Of a stretch of DNA of 64,000 nt, positions 35,347 to 46,565 are shown piece by piece (positions within the stretch are counted from its first letter, which is position 1; each line of letters starts with the position of its first letter). Origin of the DNA: Gyrodactylus bullatarudis (taxonomy: Eukaryota > Platyhelminthes > Monogenea > Gyrodactylidea > Gyrodactylidae). The notes beneath the pieces were generated by a model that saw nothing but the letters and a program-made list of their open reading frames with translations, searched no databases and had not been told where the DNA came from. The translations under genes were made by a program, and so were the position numbers. The stretch spans positions 43,225 to 107,224 of the forward strand of contig SSNU01000224.1 of NCBI GenBank assembly GCA_012064415.1. Reading direction: 5' to 3'.

Positions 35347-36535
35347 ACTCAGTGAATGTCGTGAAGAAGGTGATGGAGAAAATCTTTAGCAATACCAAGT
35401 TGGTTTCATTCGACATTTCTTCCCTTTTCACGAGCGTACCCGTAAAAGAAACGGATAAGTTTAATCTAAATATCCTTCCCTTTGCAGCCTTCCTCCCGAT
35501 AATGTTGGAATATTGATCAATATGACCGTACACAACGTTGACTTCAAATTTGGAGGATTGAACTACAAAAAAATATATGGTGTCGCAATGGGAAGCCCAA
35601 TCGGTGCTCTACTAGCGGATATGTTTATAGCATCTCTCGAACAAGGTCCTATGAAGCATATTATTCACAATTCCCGGTAGTACACGAGAAATATAGATGA
35701 TACTCTTCTTGTAGTCGATGGAGACAGCAGTATTGACAATTTATCAATTGAATTTAACAACCTTCACGTCAATATTAGCTTCACTCAATTTCCTCGACGT
35801 GTCAATCGAACGCGATGGTCCCACAGCCAAGACAAGAATTTAACAGGAAGACGAACTCCATCCCAATTCTTGCCAATTCATAGTTTTTCCCCAGAGGAAA
35901 TCAAGAAAAGTGTCGTCAGCAATGCATTTCTAAAAATTAATAGGTTAGTCTCCTCGGAATATGTAAAGGAGGAAAAATCAAAACTCAAAGATCTTTCAGA
36001 ACGCGATGATTATCCAAAAGATTTCAGGGAGAAGTATTCACATCCAAAAAATCCAAACATAAAGTTCAGGAAAAAGAGAAGAGTGAGATATCAATAACAT
36101 TAAATCTTCCTTTTAAAGGTGTTACATGCTATTCAGTCCTGAGAAGTAAATTGACGAACGTAACCAAGAGAACTTTTCCTGGTGTGAAGCTTAAAATTGT
36201 CCAACGGTCAACAAAATTGCTCAATGTTCTAAACAAAGATCCAATACTTAAGCTCATAAGGAAAGAATTCATCTACCATTTCAAATTTTCGTGTGGCTCA
36301 GAATATATTGGCCAAACAACTCTTGAACACTTGGTGAAAGAGTCAGAAAAATTTGAGGCCAAAACAAAACTGTTTGATATAGAATCTTCTGAAAGAAACA
36401 GGACATGCCGCAGATGAGTCTAACTTCAGAATTCTATATCAAGTTGATCCCTGTCGTGTGAGAGAATCTATGCTGAACAGCGCAGAAAGCCACTAGATAA
36501 CGAAATGTAAATCGGATCTTTATGTTCAGAAAGCC
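35340..36535 (+). pseudogene. PLE RT and partial endonuclease
   Basis: In order: KLVSFDISSLFTSVPVKET (RT motif A), LNYKKIYGVAMGSPIGALLA (motif B), NIDDTLLVVD (motif C with IDD), NLHVNISFT, FSPEEIKKSVVSNAFL (thumb), KRTFPGVKLKIVQRSTKLL, IYHFKFSCGSEYIGQTTLE (GIY-YIG), and a short decayed tail. The catalytic Asp pair is intact, but stops and frameshifts near 35.48, 35.68, 35.79 and 36.09 kb break it. The most complete plus-strand PLE ORF in the window; motif order is standard. The 36600 repeat begins just downstream. Confidence 0.8.
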
Positions 36536-36599
36536 TAAACATGGATATTTTTATCTAAATAAACATTTCAAGTTTTCAAACAAAAAAAGTACAGAATAT

Positions 36600-37252
36600 T
36601 TTACAGAATTGAAGGACACGTAAAAAATCTAGCTGTATTTAATCGATGTAAAAAACACTTTGATAAACTACGTAACTCTTTATAGAGAAAATATTTATAT
36701 ACAATACCAGATTTTCTTAATGTATATTTTAAAGACGAAGATATATATATATACTAGTATCAAAATATTTAGTAAATCAACATCAAATTACTCAAAATAT
36801 GTCTTGTGAAGATATTTATTGTTTTGCTAATCATTTTTCATATTCATTACTTTCTATTCTTCTCAACTGACTCTTCATAAATATCAAAGTCTTCACTGAT
36901 CATTAGAATTAAAAAGATGAAATTTACCAGTCACAAACTAATTTGTTGAAAGTAGCTTGAAATATCATGTATCTAGAGCCATTGCAAAGAAAAAACAAAT
37001 AAATAATAATAAACTGCTTTCCTCGTGATATTTTTCAGCCCGTAATTAATTATAAAAAAATCAAATACACAGAATAAAAGGCTGTCTATTGCTGTGGGAA
37101 TCTTCACCATCAGCTTGTGAAAATATTTCTAAAATGAAACAAACTGAAGTTATTATTATTATGAACAAATTAAAAAAAGGGAAATGTAGGTTAAATGTAA
37201 TTCATAATGAACGATTAACTGATATAAAGTGATTGTTTCAGGAAGAGAAACA
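36600..37252. repeat. dispersed repeat, copy 2
   Basis: Direct repeat of 12388-13110 with a deletion of about 60 bp near 36690. It starts after TTTTACAG, which looks like a 3' splice site, and keeps the open stretch FYRIEGHVKNLAVFNRCKK. Both copies abut PLE sequence, but at different positions of the element. Confidence 0.7.
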
Positions 37253-37543
37253 ATATAAATGAAGAGAAAGTAATGAACAGATTGTTAAAAAATACTATTT
37301 ATCTTCATAAGATATAATGCCTGACCGTAAATTACAAATACTTTGATACTATTTATCATATATGTATCAACTCTTTATCAACGAAAGAAAGAAAAAAACA
37401 CATATTAACAAGATTCATTTATTTTATTATTCATATATAAAAACATAGAGTTATAAATAGCAAATTGTTATACATATTTTGTGAGAAGATTAATTTCTAT
37501 CAACTTTTTTATATGATAATGAAAATTGTAAAGCAGAACATAT

Positions 37544-38444
37544 GTGTTGTTCGATAAATTTTTCATTTCATTTCAAAAAAATAGTTTGAGTTCAAATGTA
37601 GGATTAGTATCACTTATGGAAAGGACTCTTAACAGAAATCTGCTCAAAATCGTTTGTCTCATTCGTGCAGTAGAAAATGTATTAAAGCATGTTTTATTTA
37701 ATTTTATTGGACGAACAACTGGACCAAATTCAATTTCTGGTAGACTTGGCAGCCTTTAAGCTAAAGTTGATAAAAATTTCCCGATTGCTAATTTTCAACC
37801 AATTCATGCAATCATGTATCCTGTTCCAAATATTTTGTTGAATACTCTTGGAAATGAATATAAATATTTGTTCAAGATTCGTAAATTTGTTATCAGAGGA
37901 TCTCAAGACGAAGAATTATCTAATTGTATCAGAAATAATTCAATCGGAACTCTTAGTCATTCACGATGGACTATATTAGCCAGTAGAATACTGAGGTTAT
38001 ATGTTTCAAGAAGAAATCCATCAACATGATTTTTACAACATTATGATTCGAGTTGAAAATTTCCCACATGCAATTATCAAACAATTAGGCAAAATAGCCC
38101 TACAGAACAATTCATTCATGGCACATCCTGAAATAATTCTTCTATCAATGTCGAGAAGTGAAGATTTACCAATAAGGCAAGAAGCACAAAGACTTCTTGG
38201 TAAATGGACTGAGAATTTATGCAAATCCCCAGCTAAACTTCAATTCTGATAGCTTGTGATACAGTATTGTGTTTCAACTATTCTTCAAGGCATAAATTTC
38301 ATTGAAGAAAGAGCTCTCAACTTGCCATTGTTGTGCTCAAACACTCAATGTATTGAAAGATTAATTTGTGATTTTAAAAAATATTTTAAAATGCTAACCA
38401 TGTCACAGATGCAAAAATCAAAGCAAGAGCTCTTCAAAGAATAA
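37544..38444 (+). pseudogene. arthropod orphan transposase-like protein, C-terminal half
   Basis: Frame 2: LLKIVCLIRAVENVLKHVLF, then GRTTGPNSISGRLGSL, a TAA at 37757, then GTLSHSRWTILASRILRLYV. A frameshift near 38010-38030 leads to QLGKIALQNNSFMAHPEI, a TGA at 38247, then LPLLCSNTQCIERLICDFKK. I recognise the order (CL-A-E---RH, TTGP, HSRW-T-A-RILRLYV, N-F--HPE--LLSM, C-TQ--ER) from a multi-copy arthropod protein family of unproven function. The conserved C-x-TQ-x-x-ER could carry a catalytic Glu; that is inference. Only two stops and one frameshift. Confidence 0.62.
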
Positions 38445-38479
38445 ATTTTCATGCATTTTTAAATGTTAGTTTTATTTGT

Positions 38480-38720
38480 TCAATAACTTAAAAACTACAG
38501 AACTTGGTCCAAAATCCTGATATAATTTTACAAGAAAATGAAAATTTTGTCATTGAAGATGAAGAAATAGAGGAAGCTAATAATCCGCAATTCTTTATTT
38601 ACAACGTAGAAAACCTAGATGATATCGATGTAAGCGTTATTCAATTTTTGTATTATTAACATAATTTTTAGGATGCTGCAGTAGAGAATCGATTTTCTCT
38701 CATCGAAATTTTATCAGTCT
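38480..38720 (+). other. possible 3' exons of the preceding gene
   Basis: NPDIILQENENFVIEDEEIE and NPQFFIYNVENLDDID are open and acidic, then GTAAGCG...TTTTTAG (about 38630-38671) looks like a 43-bp intron. An ACAG acceptor-like site lies at about 38500. Weak evidence for a spliced C-terminus. Confidence 0.3.
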
Positions 38721-39620
38721 CCAGATTCTGTTGAGCCGGCCACATTAATTTTAATTAATTAATACATTCAGATTCCTAAATGAATATCTAAAGATCCTAT
38801 CGAGCCAGTCCAGTCAGCAGATAATTTCTATTATATAAATGGTGAAACAATCCAGGAACTGACCTTTCTAAATCAATTTTAATTCTGTCAAATCTATCAA
38901 GACTCTAGGATCCAGCCCAGTAAAATTCCAGCTATTTCTCCTCTCCTTATCAATCAATCGAGAATGCTATATCAAGACTCCAGTTTCTGTTGAGCCGGCC
39001 CAAAAATTGTGGTTTGTTTTTTATTTGAATAAACTATTTTTCTAATATATATTCCTATGGGAGAAAATATATTTTTTGCAATTGTCTTTCTCTTCTCTTA
39101 TGAAAAGATGATGATTGTAATTCGAACTAATAATTTATTTTCCTTCCATAGATGACTACCTCTTCTTTTCCTCCAAAGCATTGAACAAGGCAGGCTGTTA
39201 ACACTGCAGGATCTCCATCAAGCAGTCCGAAGAGAATGATCTTACGAAGAGAGAAACAGAATATTCTCTGTAGTCAATCCTGATGCAAAGAAGTTGTTTA
39301 TAGCATCCCTGGATGCAAGGATGATTCCTCTGATAAACCCCTTCTATGAGTTGACAATTGATCAGCTCATTGAGAAAGCCAAAATTTTCTCTAACAATAA
39401 TAAAAATAAAAGAATTAGAAGAAGATGATTTTGATCTGAATGAATAATTTTCTATTCTTATTTAAAGATTTTATTCATTACTATAGTTTATTAAATCATC
39501 TGTTGGGCTACTAACCTCCAAAATAATTACGTCGTTTCTTATTGGAGATTGAGACCAATTTTTATATTCCAGATGAGAGAATGCTATATCAAGACTCTAG
39601 TTTCTTTGACCAGCATATAA
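38690..39620. repeat. scattered copies of an ATCAAGACTC...GAGCCGGCC motif
   Basis: About five imperfect copies (near 38705, 38790, 38890, 38965, 39575), two preceded by GAGAATGCTATATC. They are irregularly spaced, with no obvious element. Confidence 0.4.
39169..39428 (+). pseudogene. unidentified coding fragment
   Basis: One frame, with a single TGA, reads FLQSIEQGRLLTLQDLHQAV, then YEERNRIFSVVNPDAKKLF, then IASLDARMIPLINPFYEL and a Lys/Arg-rich end. Composition looks coding rather than random. I do not recognise the family; it could be a gag-like or host exon fragment. TTCCATAG before 39151 could be an acceptor. Confidence 0.35.
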
Positions 39621-42600
39621 TCCGATCTAGTATTCTTCTGTGTCAATATGAAGTAATTTGTAATTATAATTAATCAAATCATTCGATTGTCAAAAATATT
39701 AAGGAATAAGCTGGCAGAGTAATATAAAAGGAGGTTTTATAAGATGAATTTTTTGTTTGTTAATTCCAAAAGTGAAGATATCTTCGTATAACTGGATTTA
39801 TTCATTTCAGAATGGAATGATACACTTAAAAACTGATATTAACATAAGAAATATATTCAAGCTAACTTGGTAATATTTTTGCTGCTGATAAATCTTATCG
39901 ATACAAATTCGCAAATTAATCTATAAACTTTTCTTATTGAAACAAATTTTAAAAATGTTTCTTAAACAAATTAAGGAATTTTTATTTAGGTATCACGAAA
40001 ATCAAAACCCGCGAACCATATTTCAAAGTTAGTACTAAAATCATTTTAGCATTATGGAGAAACGATTTTATGAGACTTTTGAAAGCTTAAATTAATCTAC
40101 AATAGCATAGCAATTTTCTCATGAAAAAATTTTAAAAATCTGAAATTCTCATCGAGGTCTAAATTCATGATATAATTTTTCTACTATGTTAATAAAACAC
40201 CGATATATGAGACAGTTAATCGAATAAAAAGACATAATTTATGAGAAGGTTACAGCATATCTTGGCAAAGGCCAAGGACGAATGTCTTTATTTAGTAGAA
40301 GTTGATGAATTTTTAACTTACTTCAAAATAATTGATTTAATTTCCGAATTTCTAGAAATTTTTTCATATTATAATTATTAGAAATTATAAGACGAGTGAA
40401 TATTTAGTTATAAAGCTTATATTCTCATCAGACTATTACATAGGCTAGATATATATAAAAAATGTATGTAGAAATGAGATCCTCTGATTGGTTATTTCAA
40501 TTTGGAACATTGATGAAAAGGGGTAGGGTTGACGGCTTGTTACCATGATCATTGATTTCTTTTTACGTATGTTAGTTGCCAACTTAGACTTTTCCGCTTT
40601 CTACCTCTTTGCTTTAATTCCCGTGAAAAACTTTATCTCATGAACTGAATACTGTAGCTTGGAACAAATTTAAATCATCTTCGCTAAGTATATTGAATTT
40701 AAAATAAATTTACTCTCTTTATTATTCAGAGAAATTTTTTTTATAATTTGGAATTTCGTATAAATGAATTTAAAATTCTTACGCGTTGTTAGAAATGTCA
40801 CAGCAACAGAATCTGTCAAGAATGCTTGATATTCACCATGGCTTATTAATGCATATTCATAAATTTAATTGATAATTACTCGTGAAATTACAAAATATGA
40901 AATTATTATCTTTTAAGTCGATAATCGAAGTTTATTGTGTGTTATAAGTGAAGAAAAATATGAAAAATTTTAAATAACAACAAATCAAGGCCCATTAGAA
41001 GGAAATTTTTCTCGTTCAAAGTTCTAAAGGAAGAAATAATCGTCCTTGCTGATTCAGAGAGTGTGAGAACAGCTAGAATTAGATAGTTGAGATCTGATGG
41101 GCAGGGCTTTACAAAATGTAACTGTACAACTCGCTGTACCTAAAAATTAAAAAATATTTGAAAATTATTTAAATCATCTTTCCGATGAGTTGCTCCTTCA
41201 AGTATATTTAGACTGTTTAAAACTAAAAATTATGAGATTATATTTCATTTTCTTAAATGACAAGATTTTTTATGCAGCTTGATTTCAAATTTCAAATTCA
41301 TTTTCAAGGAAGCATACACTAGGCATGCATAGTAGGCTAGCCTCTTAGATGAAAATATTGTTGATTTGGTTGAGCAAACTATATTTTTTAGAGACAGTTT
41401 TAAGTACTAAAAATAATATAAAATTCATCTTCTCTGAAATTGCGTGCTCGCAGATTAGTCCCTGAATTTTTTTGAATTCGAAATATACAAATTAAATGCA
41501 AGAATTATTCAAACAAAATAAATAATTTCGAAAATCACTGTTTTATAATGACTATTATTCAATTATTTTATGAGAATTAAAATGTAATTATTAAGTTGTA
41601 CAATACTTCATTTGCTTTTAACTTAAGCTGTTAAATTTCGGTAGCATTCTCATCTATCTATTATAATTCGTTAAGCGCTACATTAATCCATTGTTTTTAT
41701 CATGAAAAACTTAAATAACATTCAGTTTATCCACGAATCATTTTAATTAAGATAAGAATAATTATTAATTCAATCAAATTACAGTTTATCTATTTATACA
41801 CCGCAAAATACAATAGATTTCGAGTTGAAACTGTTAAGTCTTATTTATTAGTTATTATGGGAACAAAATATCTCTTAAATATTACTTGATAATTTTTTTC
41901 TCATCGAGGAAACCTTTAGAATAAATCAAAGAATTTCATTGTGATTCAAAACTAGGAGATTCTACTTCTCACAACACTGCTTCTGTGTGAAAATTTTAAA
42001 TATTAAGCGAATAGAAACAACAGCAAGAATTAATTAAAACAACTTATATAAACAGAAGCAAAGATTCAAAATTATGGATGTATAAAATTAGCTTAGCAAT
42101 AAAATGAATAAATTTGATTTTTGTAAATGAAAAATACAATATTCGAAAAATGAAAACTTTTTTAATTTCTTTTTGAAAATACAGTATTTTTCTGAGGGAT
42201 ATTATTCAGATTTAATAAGACATTAACTTTGCCTAGGAATTTTATCTCTCACAAAAAAAAAATTATGACAAAAATTTTATGGCGTGGAATTCAAATCTCA
42301 AAAGGGGCTAATCCGTTAATAAGCCGCTACACCAAAAATAATTATCATATTCATGATCCTCGTGAAATTCTAATAAAAAAATATGGTTTGCAAATATCGA
42401 TTTTAAGAAGGGGTTAGCTTAATGCTTAGATTGTAAAATGGTCAGAGACGAAAATAAAATTAATCCAACTCTCGTCTTGCTTCCAACTTTCATCACAAAA
42501 TATAAATATATATTGAATATTTACTTGTTTAGATTTTTTTCTTCTAGTTAACTTAATTTTTTTCGACATAATGATGAAATTTAATAACGTTCGCTAATTA

Positions 42601-43590
42601 AGACATACTTTTTATTTATACTGGAAATATTTTATGAATAAATTAATCTTATTAGGTTCCGAAAATGAAATATTTACTCATAGCAAACTAGGCTAAAAAA
42701 GTTTTATATTATATTTTTAAGCTAATAAATAAATTTAAAGTTTTTTATTTGCACATTACTATAACAGTTAACTTTTGGGGTATTTATGCAATTCAACAAA
42801 TTATTTTCATTCATATTTGTTAAGATATAAAGGAAATATTAGGTCATTAATCTTTTGATTAAAAAATGAACTAAATCTATCAACAATCATAAAATTCGTG
42901 GTCAAATATGTTCGTTATGATATTAATAGATAATAATGATTCTAGAGCTCTGATTAGATTAGTTTTAAATATGTTTTTTTAACTATTTGAAAATTTGGTT
43001 CTAAAGGTATTCTAAATTCTATAATTTTCATATGAACTTAGTAAATTGCTATTTAAAAAACTAGAATTACTTCTTACATATTTTTTGCAATATAATGTGC
43101 TCCAAAGTTCATCAGATTATTCATACCTCATTTTTTGATTTTACCAATGAATGAAAAAATGATTAAACTTATTCAATTTTGGTGATTAGGGATATCTGTA
43201 ATCTCTAATTCGATAAGACTCAGCGTGTTTGTTCTAATTTTCAAGCTAGTAGAGAAAAATCTAAAACCTATAGCAAACATAGACACGTCTCGTCAGCATA
43301 CCGTATTGGAGAATCCAATCAAGTGAGCATTGAGAGTCCGCTCCCTCAGACCACCAGACCAACTCCCTAAATCTATCATAATCCTTTACAGATTCATATA
43401 AAAGATCTGTTGAAAATAAAATGATTGTATTACATTTTAATTCCTTGTTCTAAATTTAATATTTTTTGTAGTTTAAAATAATTTATTTTATCCTCATGTC
43501 AATAAGCTTTGCTAGAAATCACTCACAGCTGTATTTTGCTGTATTATTAATTAATTAGGAATGAATATTTAAAAATAATATTATCGAACC
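39621..43590. other. large featureless stretch; decayed ribozyme at 40404-40447
   Basis: 40385-40460 matches family 1 pLTRs on the minus strand (CGAGTGAATATTTAG, AAAGCTT, CTCATCAGACT), but the GAAA side is lost. Everything else is A+T-rich DNA without recognisable genes or long repeats. Confidence 0.45.
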
Positions 43591-43599
43591 TCATCAAGA

Positions 43600-43910
43600 A
43601 TATTATTGTTTGATTCTAAACTCATATGAAAAGTTAGAGAACAACAGGCATATATTTGAGTGATAAACGTTATATTTCGCCAGATCTCTTCAGACTTTAC
43701 CCCGCTTAAGATATAAAAAGCTTTATATGGGTTCATTTTGACATTGCATCTTCTTTCGAAAGGGTGGGGAGCGGATTGTCTTTTGAGAAAGTTGTCAATT
43801 TGAAACTGCCCACTGTACCATTTTCATTTTCTTTTGGTTGTTGAGCTGTTTTTCCTTCTTATCACTAATTACAGATTAACTGGTACTTGATAACAGTAAA
43901 AAAAAAGTTA
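43600..43910 (-). mobile_element. PLE 3' end, family 2 tail and pLTR
   Basis: The minus frame reads TSQSVISDKKEKQLNNQKK through a stop, similar to the PLE tail at 50.2 kb (TQPVITDKK). It is followed by a pLTR with a ribozyme. The pLTR is matched in inverted orientation by 46566-46870, so the two enclose a 3-kb mosaic. Confidence 0.6.
43658..43705 (-). ncRNA. hammerhead ribozyme, family 2 (stem III AACGTT)
   Basis: Minus strand: GCGGGG, AAGT, CTGAAGA, G-ATCTGG-C, GAAA, stem III around AACGTT, TC, ACTC. The core is complete. Stem I keeps 3 pairs. Upstream/loop II pairing is poor in this copy. Confidence 0.68.
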
Positions 43911-43983
43911 TTTTACGTTTAGCTGAGATTTTTTCAAGGTTTGTAAAAAAATTGTTTCATGCATAAACATTAACTGCCTTTTC

Positions 43984-44190
43984 AGGAAATTTGACTATGT
44001 TTCTGATATCGATGAATGCAGACTATGTATCGATTATTCAAAATCTAGCTTCAAATTGAAAAGTGAAAAAATGCATCAATTAATGCAGATGATCGAAATT
44101 AGATACAATTCAACAAATTTAAAGAAATACTTTCGGACTACTGCTGGACAATCCAAAGAGATTAATGTAATAAAGGTGAAAGTCCTGTAA
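43984..44190 (+). pseudogene. possible zinc-binding N-terminal fragment (ZAD-like)
   Basis: 67 open codons include DIDECRLCIDYSKSSF, then EKMHQLMQMIEIRYN and KKYFRTTAGQSKEI. CRLC followed by a short polar stretch and a helix resembles the first half of arthropod ZAD-type zinc-binding domains. The second Cys pair is missing. It could be the N-terminus of the orphan transposase-like protein at 45469, now separated by PLE sequence. Tentative. Confidence 0.3.
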
Positions 44191-44442
44191 AGTGAGAAGA
44201 GATAAAATGCAAGTCTTCCCCGTTCATACAGGCCAAATTTCACTCGAATATCATTGGTTCCCTGTAAAGACCAATCAGAATTGAGGAATGCTCATGGGGA
44301 AACGTAGATGTTATTTTTCAGGGATATTGAGAAAAAAGTATTTAGGGGTAGGCTAATTGAAAAAAGTGTATAGTATTTTCACGAATGTCAAATAGTTTTT
44401 TTTCAAAAAATGTATTGGAGTTCGAGATTTTCAAAACAAATA

Positions 44443-44560
44443 CAGTCAATTACACACATGATGACACGAGATAGGGATTTATTTCATGAACGAATGTCTT
44501 TTATACCTCTCTGCCCCAATAATATTAACCAATGAGGGTGTAGAAAGGTCCAACCAATCA
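44443..44560 (+). repeat. single end of the CAGTCAATT TIR family
   Basis: TA-CAGTCAATTACACACATGATG, then TTTTATACCTCTCTGCCC and ACCAATGA. A matching end in inverted orientation lies at 51480-51566. Whether the two ever bounded one 7-kb unit cannot be decided. Confidence 0.5.
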
Positions 44561-44630
44561 TATTCAAGTGGAAGGTGATGGTAAAATTTGGGGATTAAAC
44601 ATAATATTTAGCCATTATTTATACTCCAAA

Positions 44631-45250
44631 ATGAACATCTTCACACGGGCCAGACCGCAATACGAGAGCGCCTAAAAATATGTAAGGCAAATGTTTCGCC
44701 CCAAAACTTTGAAATCATTTATAAACCAACTAGAAACAATGTATACTTATTAAAGCTGCTGAAGCATATTTGATCAATCAAAAAAAGCCAAACCTATTTG
44801 TACAGAAGAATCATGTAAAACCTCTGAATTTGCCTAAGCCTAGAGATAGAAAGTGTCCTTTGTCCCAACCCCCTCCTCCAGGAAGAGAAGAAAAGAAGAA
44901 GCGGAAAATACCCAGCAAATAACTGATTTCTACAGAACAACCCAATAATTATGATTATTTAATTTACCATTCTTACCCTTACACTTCCATAATTATGAAA
45001 AAATTAACACAAATTTCAATTTTAAAAATATGAAAAACCACACTGTGCTCACCTGGTAACAGGCAAGAGTTTTTGACTAATATGCATAATCGGCAGATTA
45101 ACCAAAATGGGCACAAAATATGACATGTATCACACTGATGAGTATGCCCGAAATAAAGGCCTTATTTTTGAAAACCTTGGCATCGCTTTCTTCATTTCTC
45201 AAAAAAATGGCAAATTTATCGATATAACTCAGCACTTTTCAACTGATATT
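44631..45250 (+). pseudogene. PLE endonuclease C-terminal part with 3' pLTR
   Basis: NEHLHTGQTAIRERLKICKA, then QNFEIIYKPTRNNVYLL, then after a frameshift LINQKKPNLFVQKNHVKPL and a proline/lysine-rich end. It is a close relative of the 29.4-29.7 kb ORF, lacking the GIY-YIG Tyr blocks. The pLTR follows, with a foreign 58-bp patch (45063-45119) replacing sequence just before the ribozyme. Confidence 0.75.
45122..45170 (+). ncRNA. hammerhead ribozyme, family 3 (AGGCCT), altered upstream
   Basis: CTGATGA, G-TATGCC-C, GAAA and AGGCCT stem III are intact. Stem I is CACA/TTTG with one mismatch. The upstream tract is GACAT instead of GGCAT, costing one pair. A 98-codon open frame overlapping it (from 45107) is non-coding pLTR sequence. 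Confidence 0.68.
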
Positions 45251-45468
45251 CTCAATTACTTATATTTTAAATCTACATTCGGAGATGTCTACCGTGCTTA
45301 CCTCTACCATAAATTTGATGTCATGACTGTTGTGAAAAATGTAGATGCTCTGTATGAACAAGCATCTATATTACATCAAAATATAACCTGTTTATATAAG
45401 TAAAATTGAAAGAGTGCTTGATTCGAGAAAATACATGATTCAGAAAGGTCAATGTATCAAAAATATGC

Positions 45469-46016
45469 ATGATCAATTCTACAATATTGTCGCTTGTCAA
45501 TGCTTTTCAACGTCTAATAAATGTTCTTAATGTTCTGACAGAGATTGGAAATTTGAATCTTCAGAAAAAAATTTCACCAAGAAAAGAAAAATATGAAGCG
45601 CCAGAAGTTGATGAATACATCTGTTCATCTGAGACTGATGAATCTCTTGTGTTAAACATTTCATCTTACATCACAAGATAGCTCGTTCTGACAGCTTAAG
45701 TTATGGATGCAGACGGAATATCACCACAATCGGCTGCACGCCTGATCAACGCATTCCTCGTTGATGAAAATTTGGTGAGACCAGATCGCCTTGCAACGCG
45801 AAAAAATTAATCGATCAGCAAAGGATGAATGCCAATGACATAGCTATCGACAGACCGACTAATTCAAAAGATATCCAGTTTGAAGGTCGTAAAAATAAAA
45901 GGAAAGTTTATCAGGGAAGAGCTGTGAAAATAGAGTTTATTCCCGTCAATGCAATACCTGATAATAAATATCTTGCCAATCTTGAACTGAGTTCAGGATT
46001 GTTGCAGATCAACTAG
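45469..46016 (+). pseudogene. arthropod orphan transposase-like protein, N-terminal half
   Basis: The frame from 45469 reads PRKEKYEAPEVDEYICSSE, then after stops ADGISPQSAARLINAFLVDE and NLVRPDRLATREKINRS. A frame change near 45815 leads to DIQFEGRKNKRKVYQG and IPDNKYLANLELSSGLLQI. I match this to the N-terminal half of the family at 37.5 kb (S--AAA-L--A-L-D--L, then FDGRK, then P---YL-H---SG-A). The two loci are complementary halves, not overlapping copies. Moderate confidence. Confidence 0.5.
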
Positions 46017-46049
46017 AAGAACTTATAGTGATAACTGAGTCTCGAGAAT

Positions 46050-46500
46050 CCCTGAAATTCATTTTGACTGATGGAAAAAATGTCAACACCGGGAAAAAAG
46101 GGTATATTAAAGCGTTTAGAGGATAAGCTTGAGTCATTAGTTATCATAAGCTTCGCTCTATTTTCAAACTCTTCAAGTTTTTGTATACGAAACTCTTGGA
46201 TTGATAATGCTGGCTGTCTCCTGAAAGCTAAAAGATGGGGTCGTTCATCAGCTAATATTTTTTTTACTTCTGTTTTGTATGCACTCCATCTTCTCTCTAT
46301 AGGATTCAGTAAGTATGAATATGGAACTAGGCGTAGTATTTTTACATCCGCTTCGTTTATAGCTTCTTCGACAGCACTGTGAGAAGGTGCGTTATCAATT
46401 ATTATCGTCGTGGGAGATAGTCCTTTCTACCTTGATTTCTGAATTAGCTCCTGAAACCATTGTGCATATTGGGGTTTTTTATGGAGTCCCGTTGAATAGA
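46050..46500 (-). pseudogene. IS630/Tc1-like DDE transposase fragment
   Basis: The minus frame reads YAQWFQELIQKSR, a stop, TTIIIDNAPSHSAVEEAI (second Asp at about 46397), VKILRLVPYSYLLNPIERRW (Glu at about 46300), EVKKILADERPHLLAFRR and a C-terminal helix. About 32 residues lie between Asp and Glu, in the range for DDE_3-type enzymes. The first Asp is not visible. One in-frame stop. No TIRs identified. Confidence 0.7.
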
Positions 46501-46565
46501 AAAATGGACTAACTGGTTCATTGAAATAGCCCCTTTTTCCTTTAAAATTTGTATTTACCTCATTT

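Noticed and set aside
42229..42417. 62-codon open frame starting MPRNFISHKKK
   Set aside because: No domain, no repeat context, A+T-rich lysine/isoleucine composition typical of chance frames here.
45107..45403. 98-codon open frame
   Set aside because: It runs through the hammerhead and pLTR sequence of a PLE and matches non-coding 3' sequence at 29.9-30.05 kb; not a gene.
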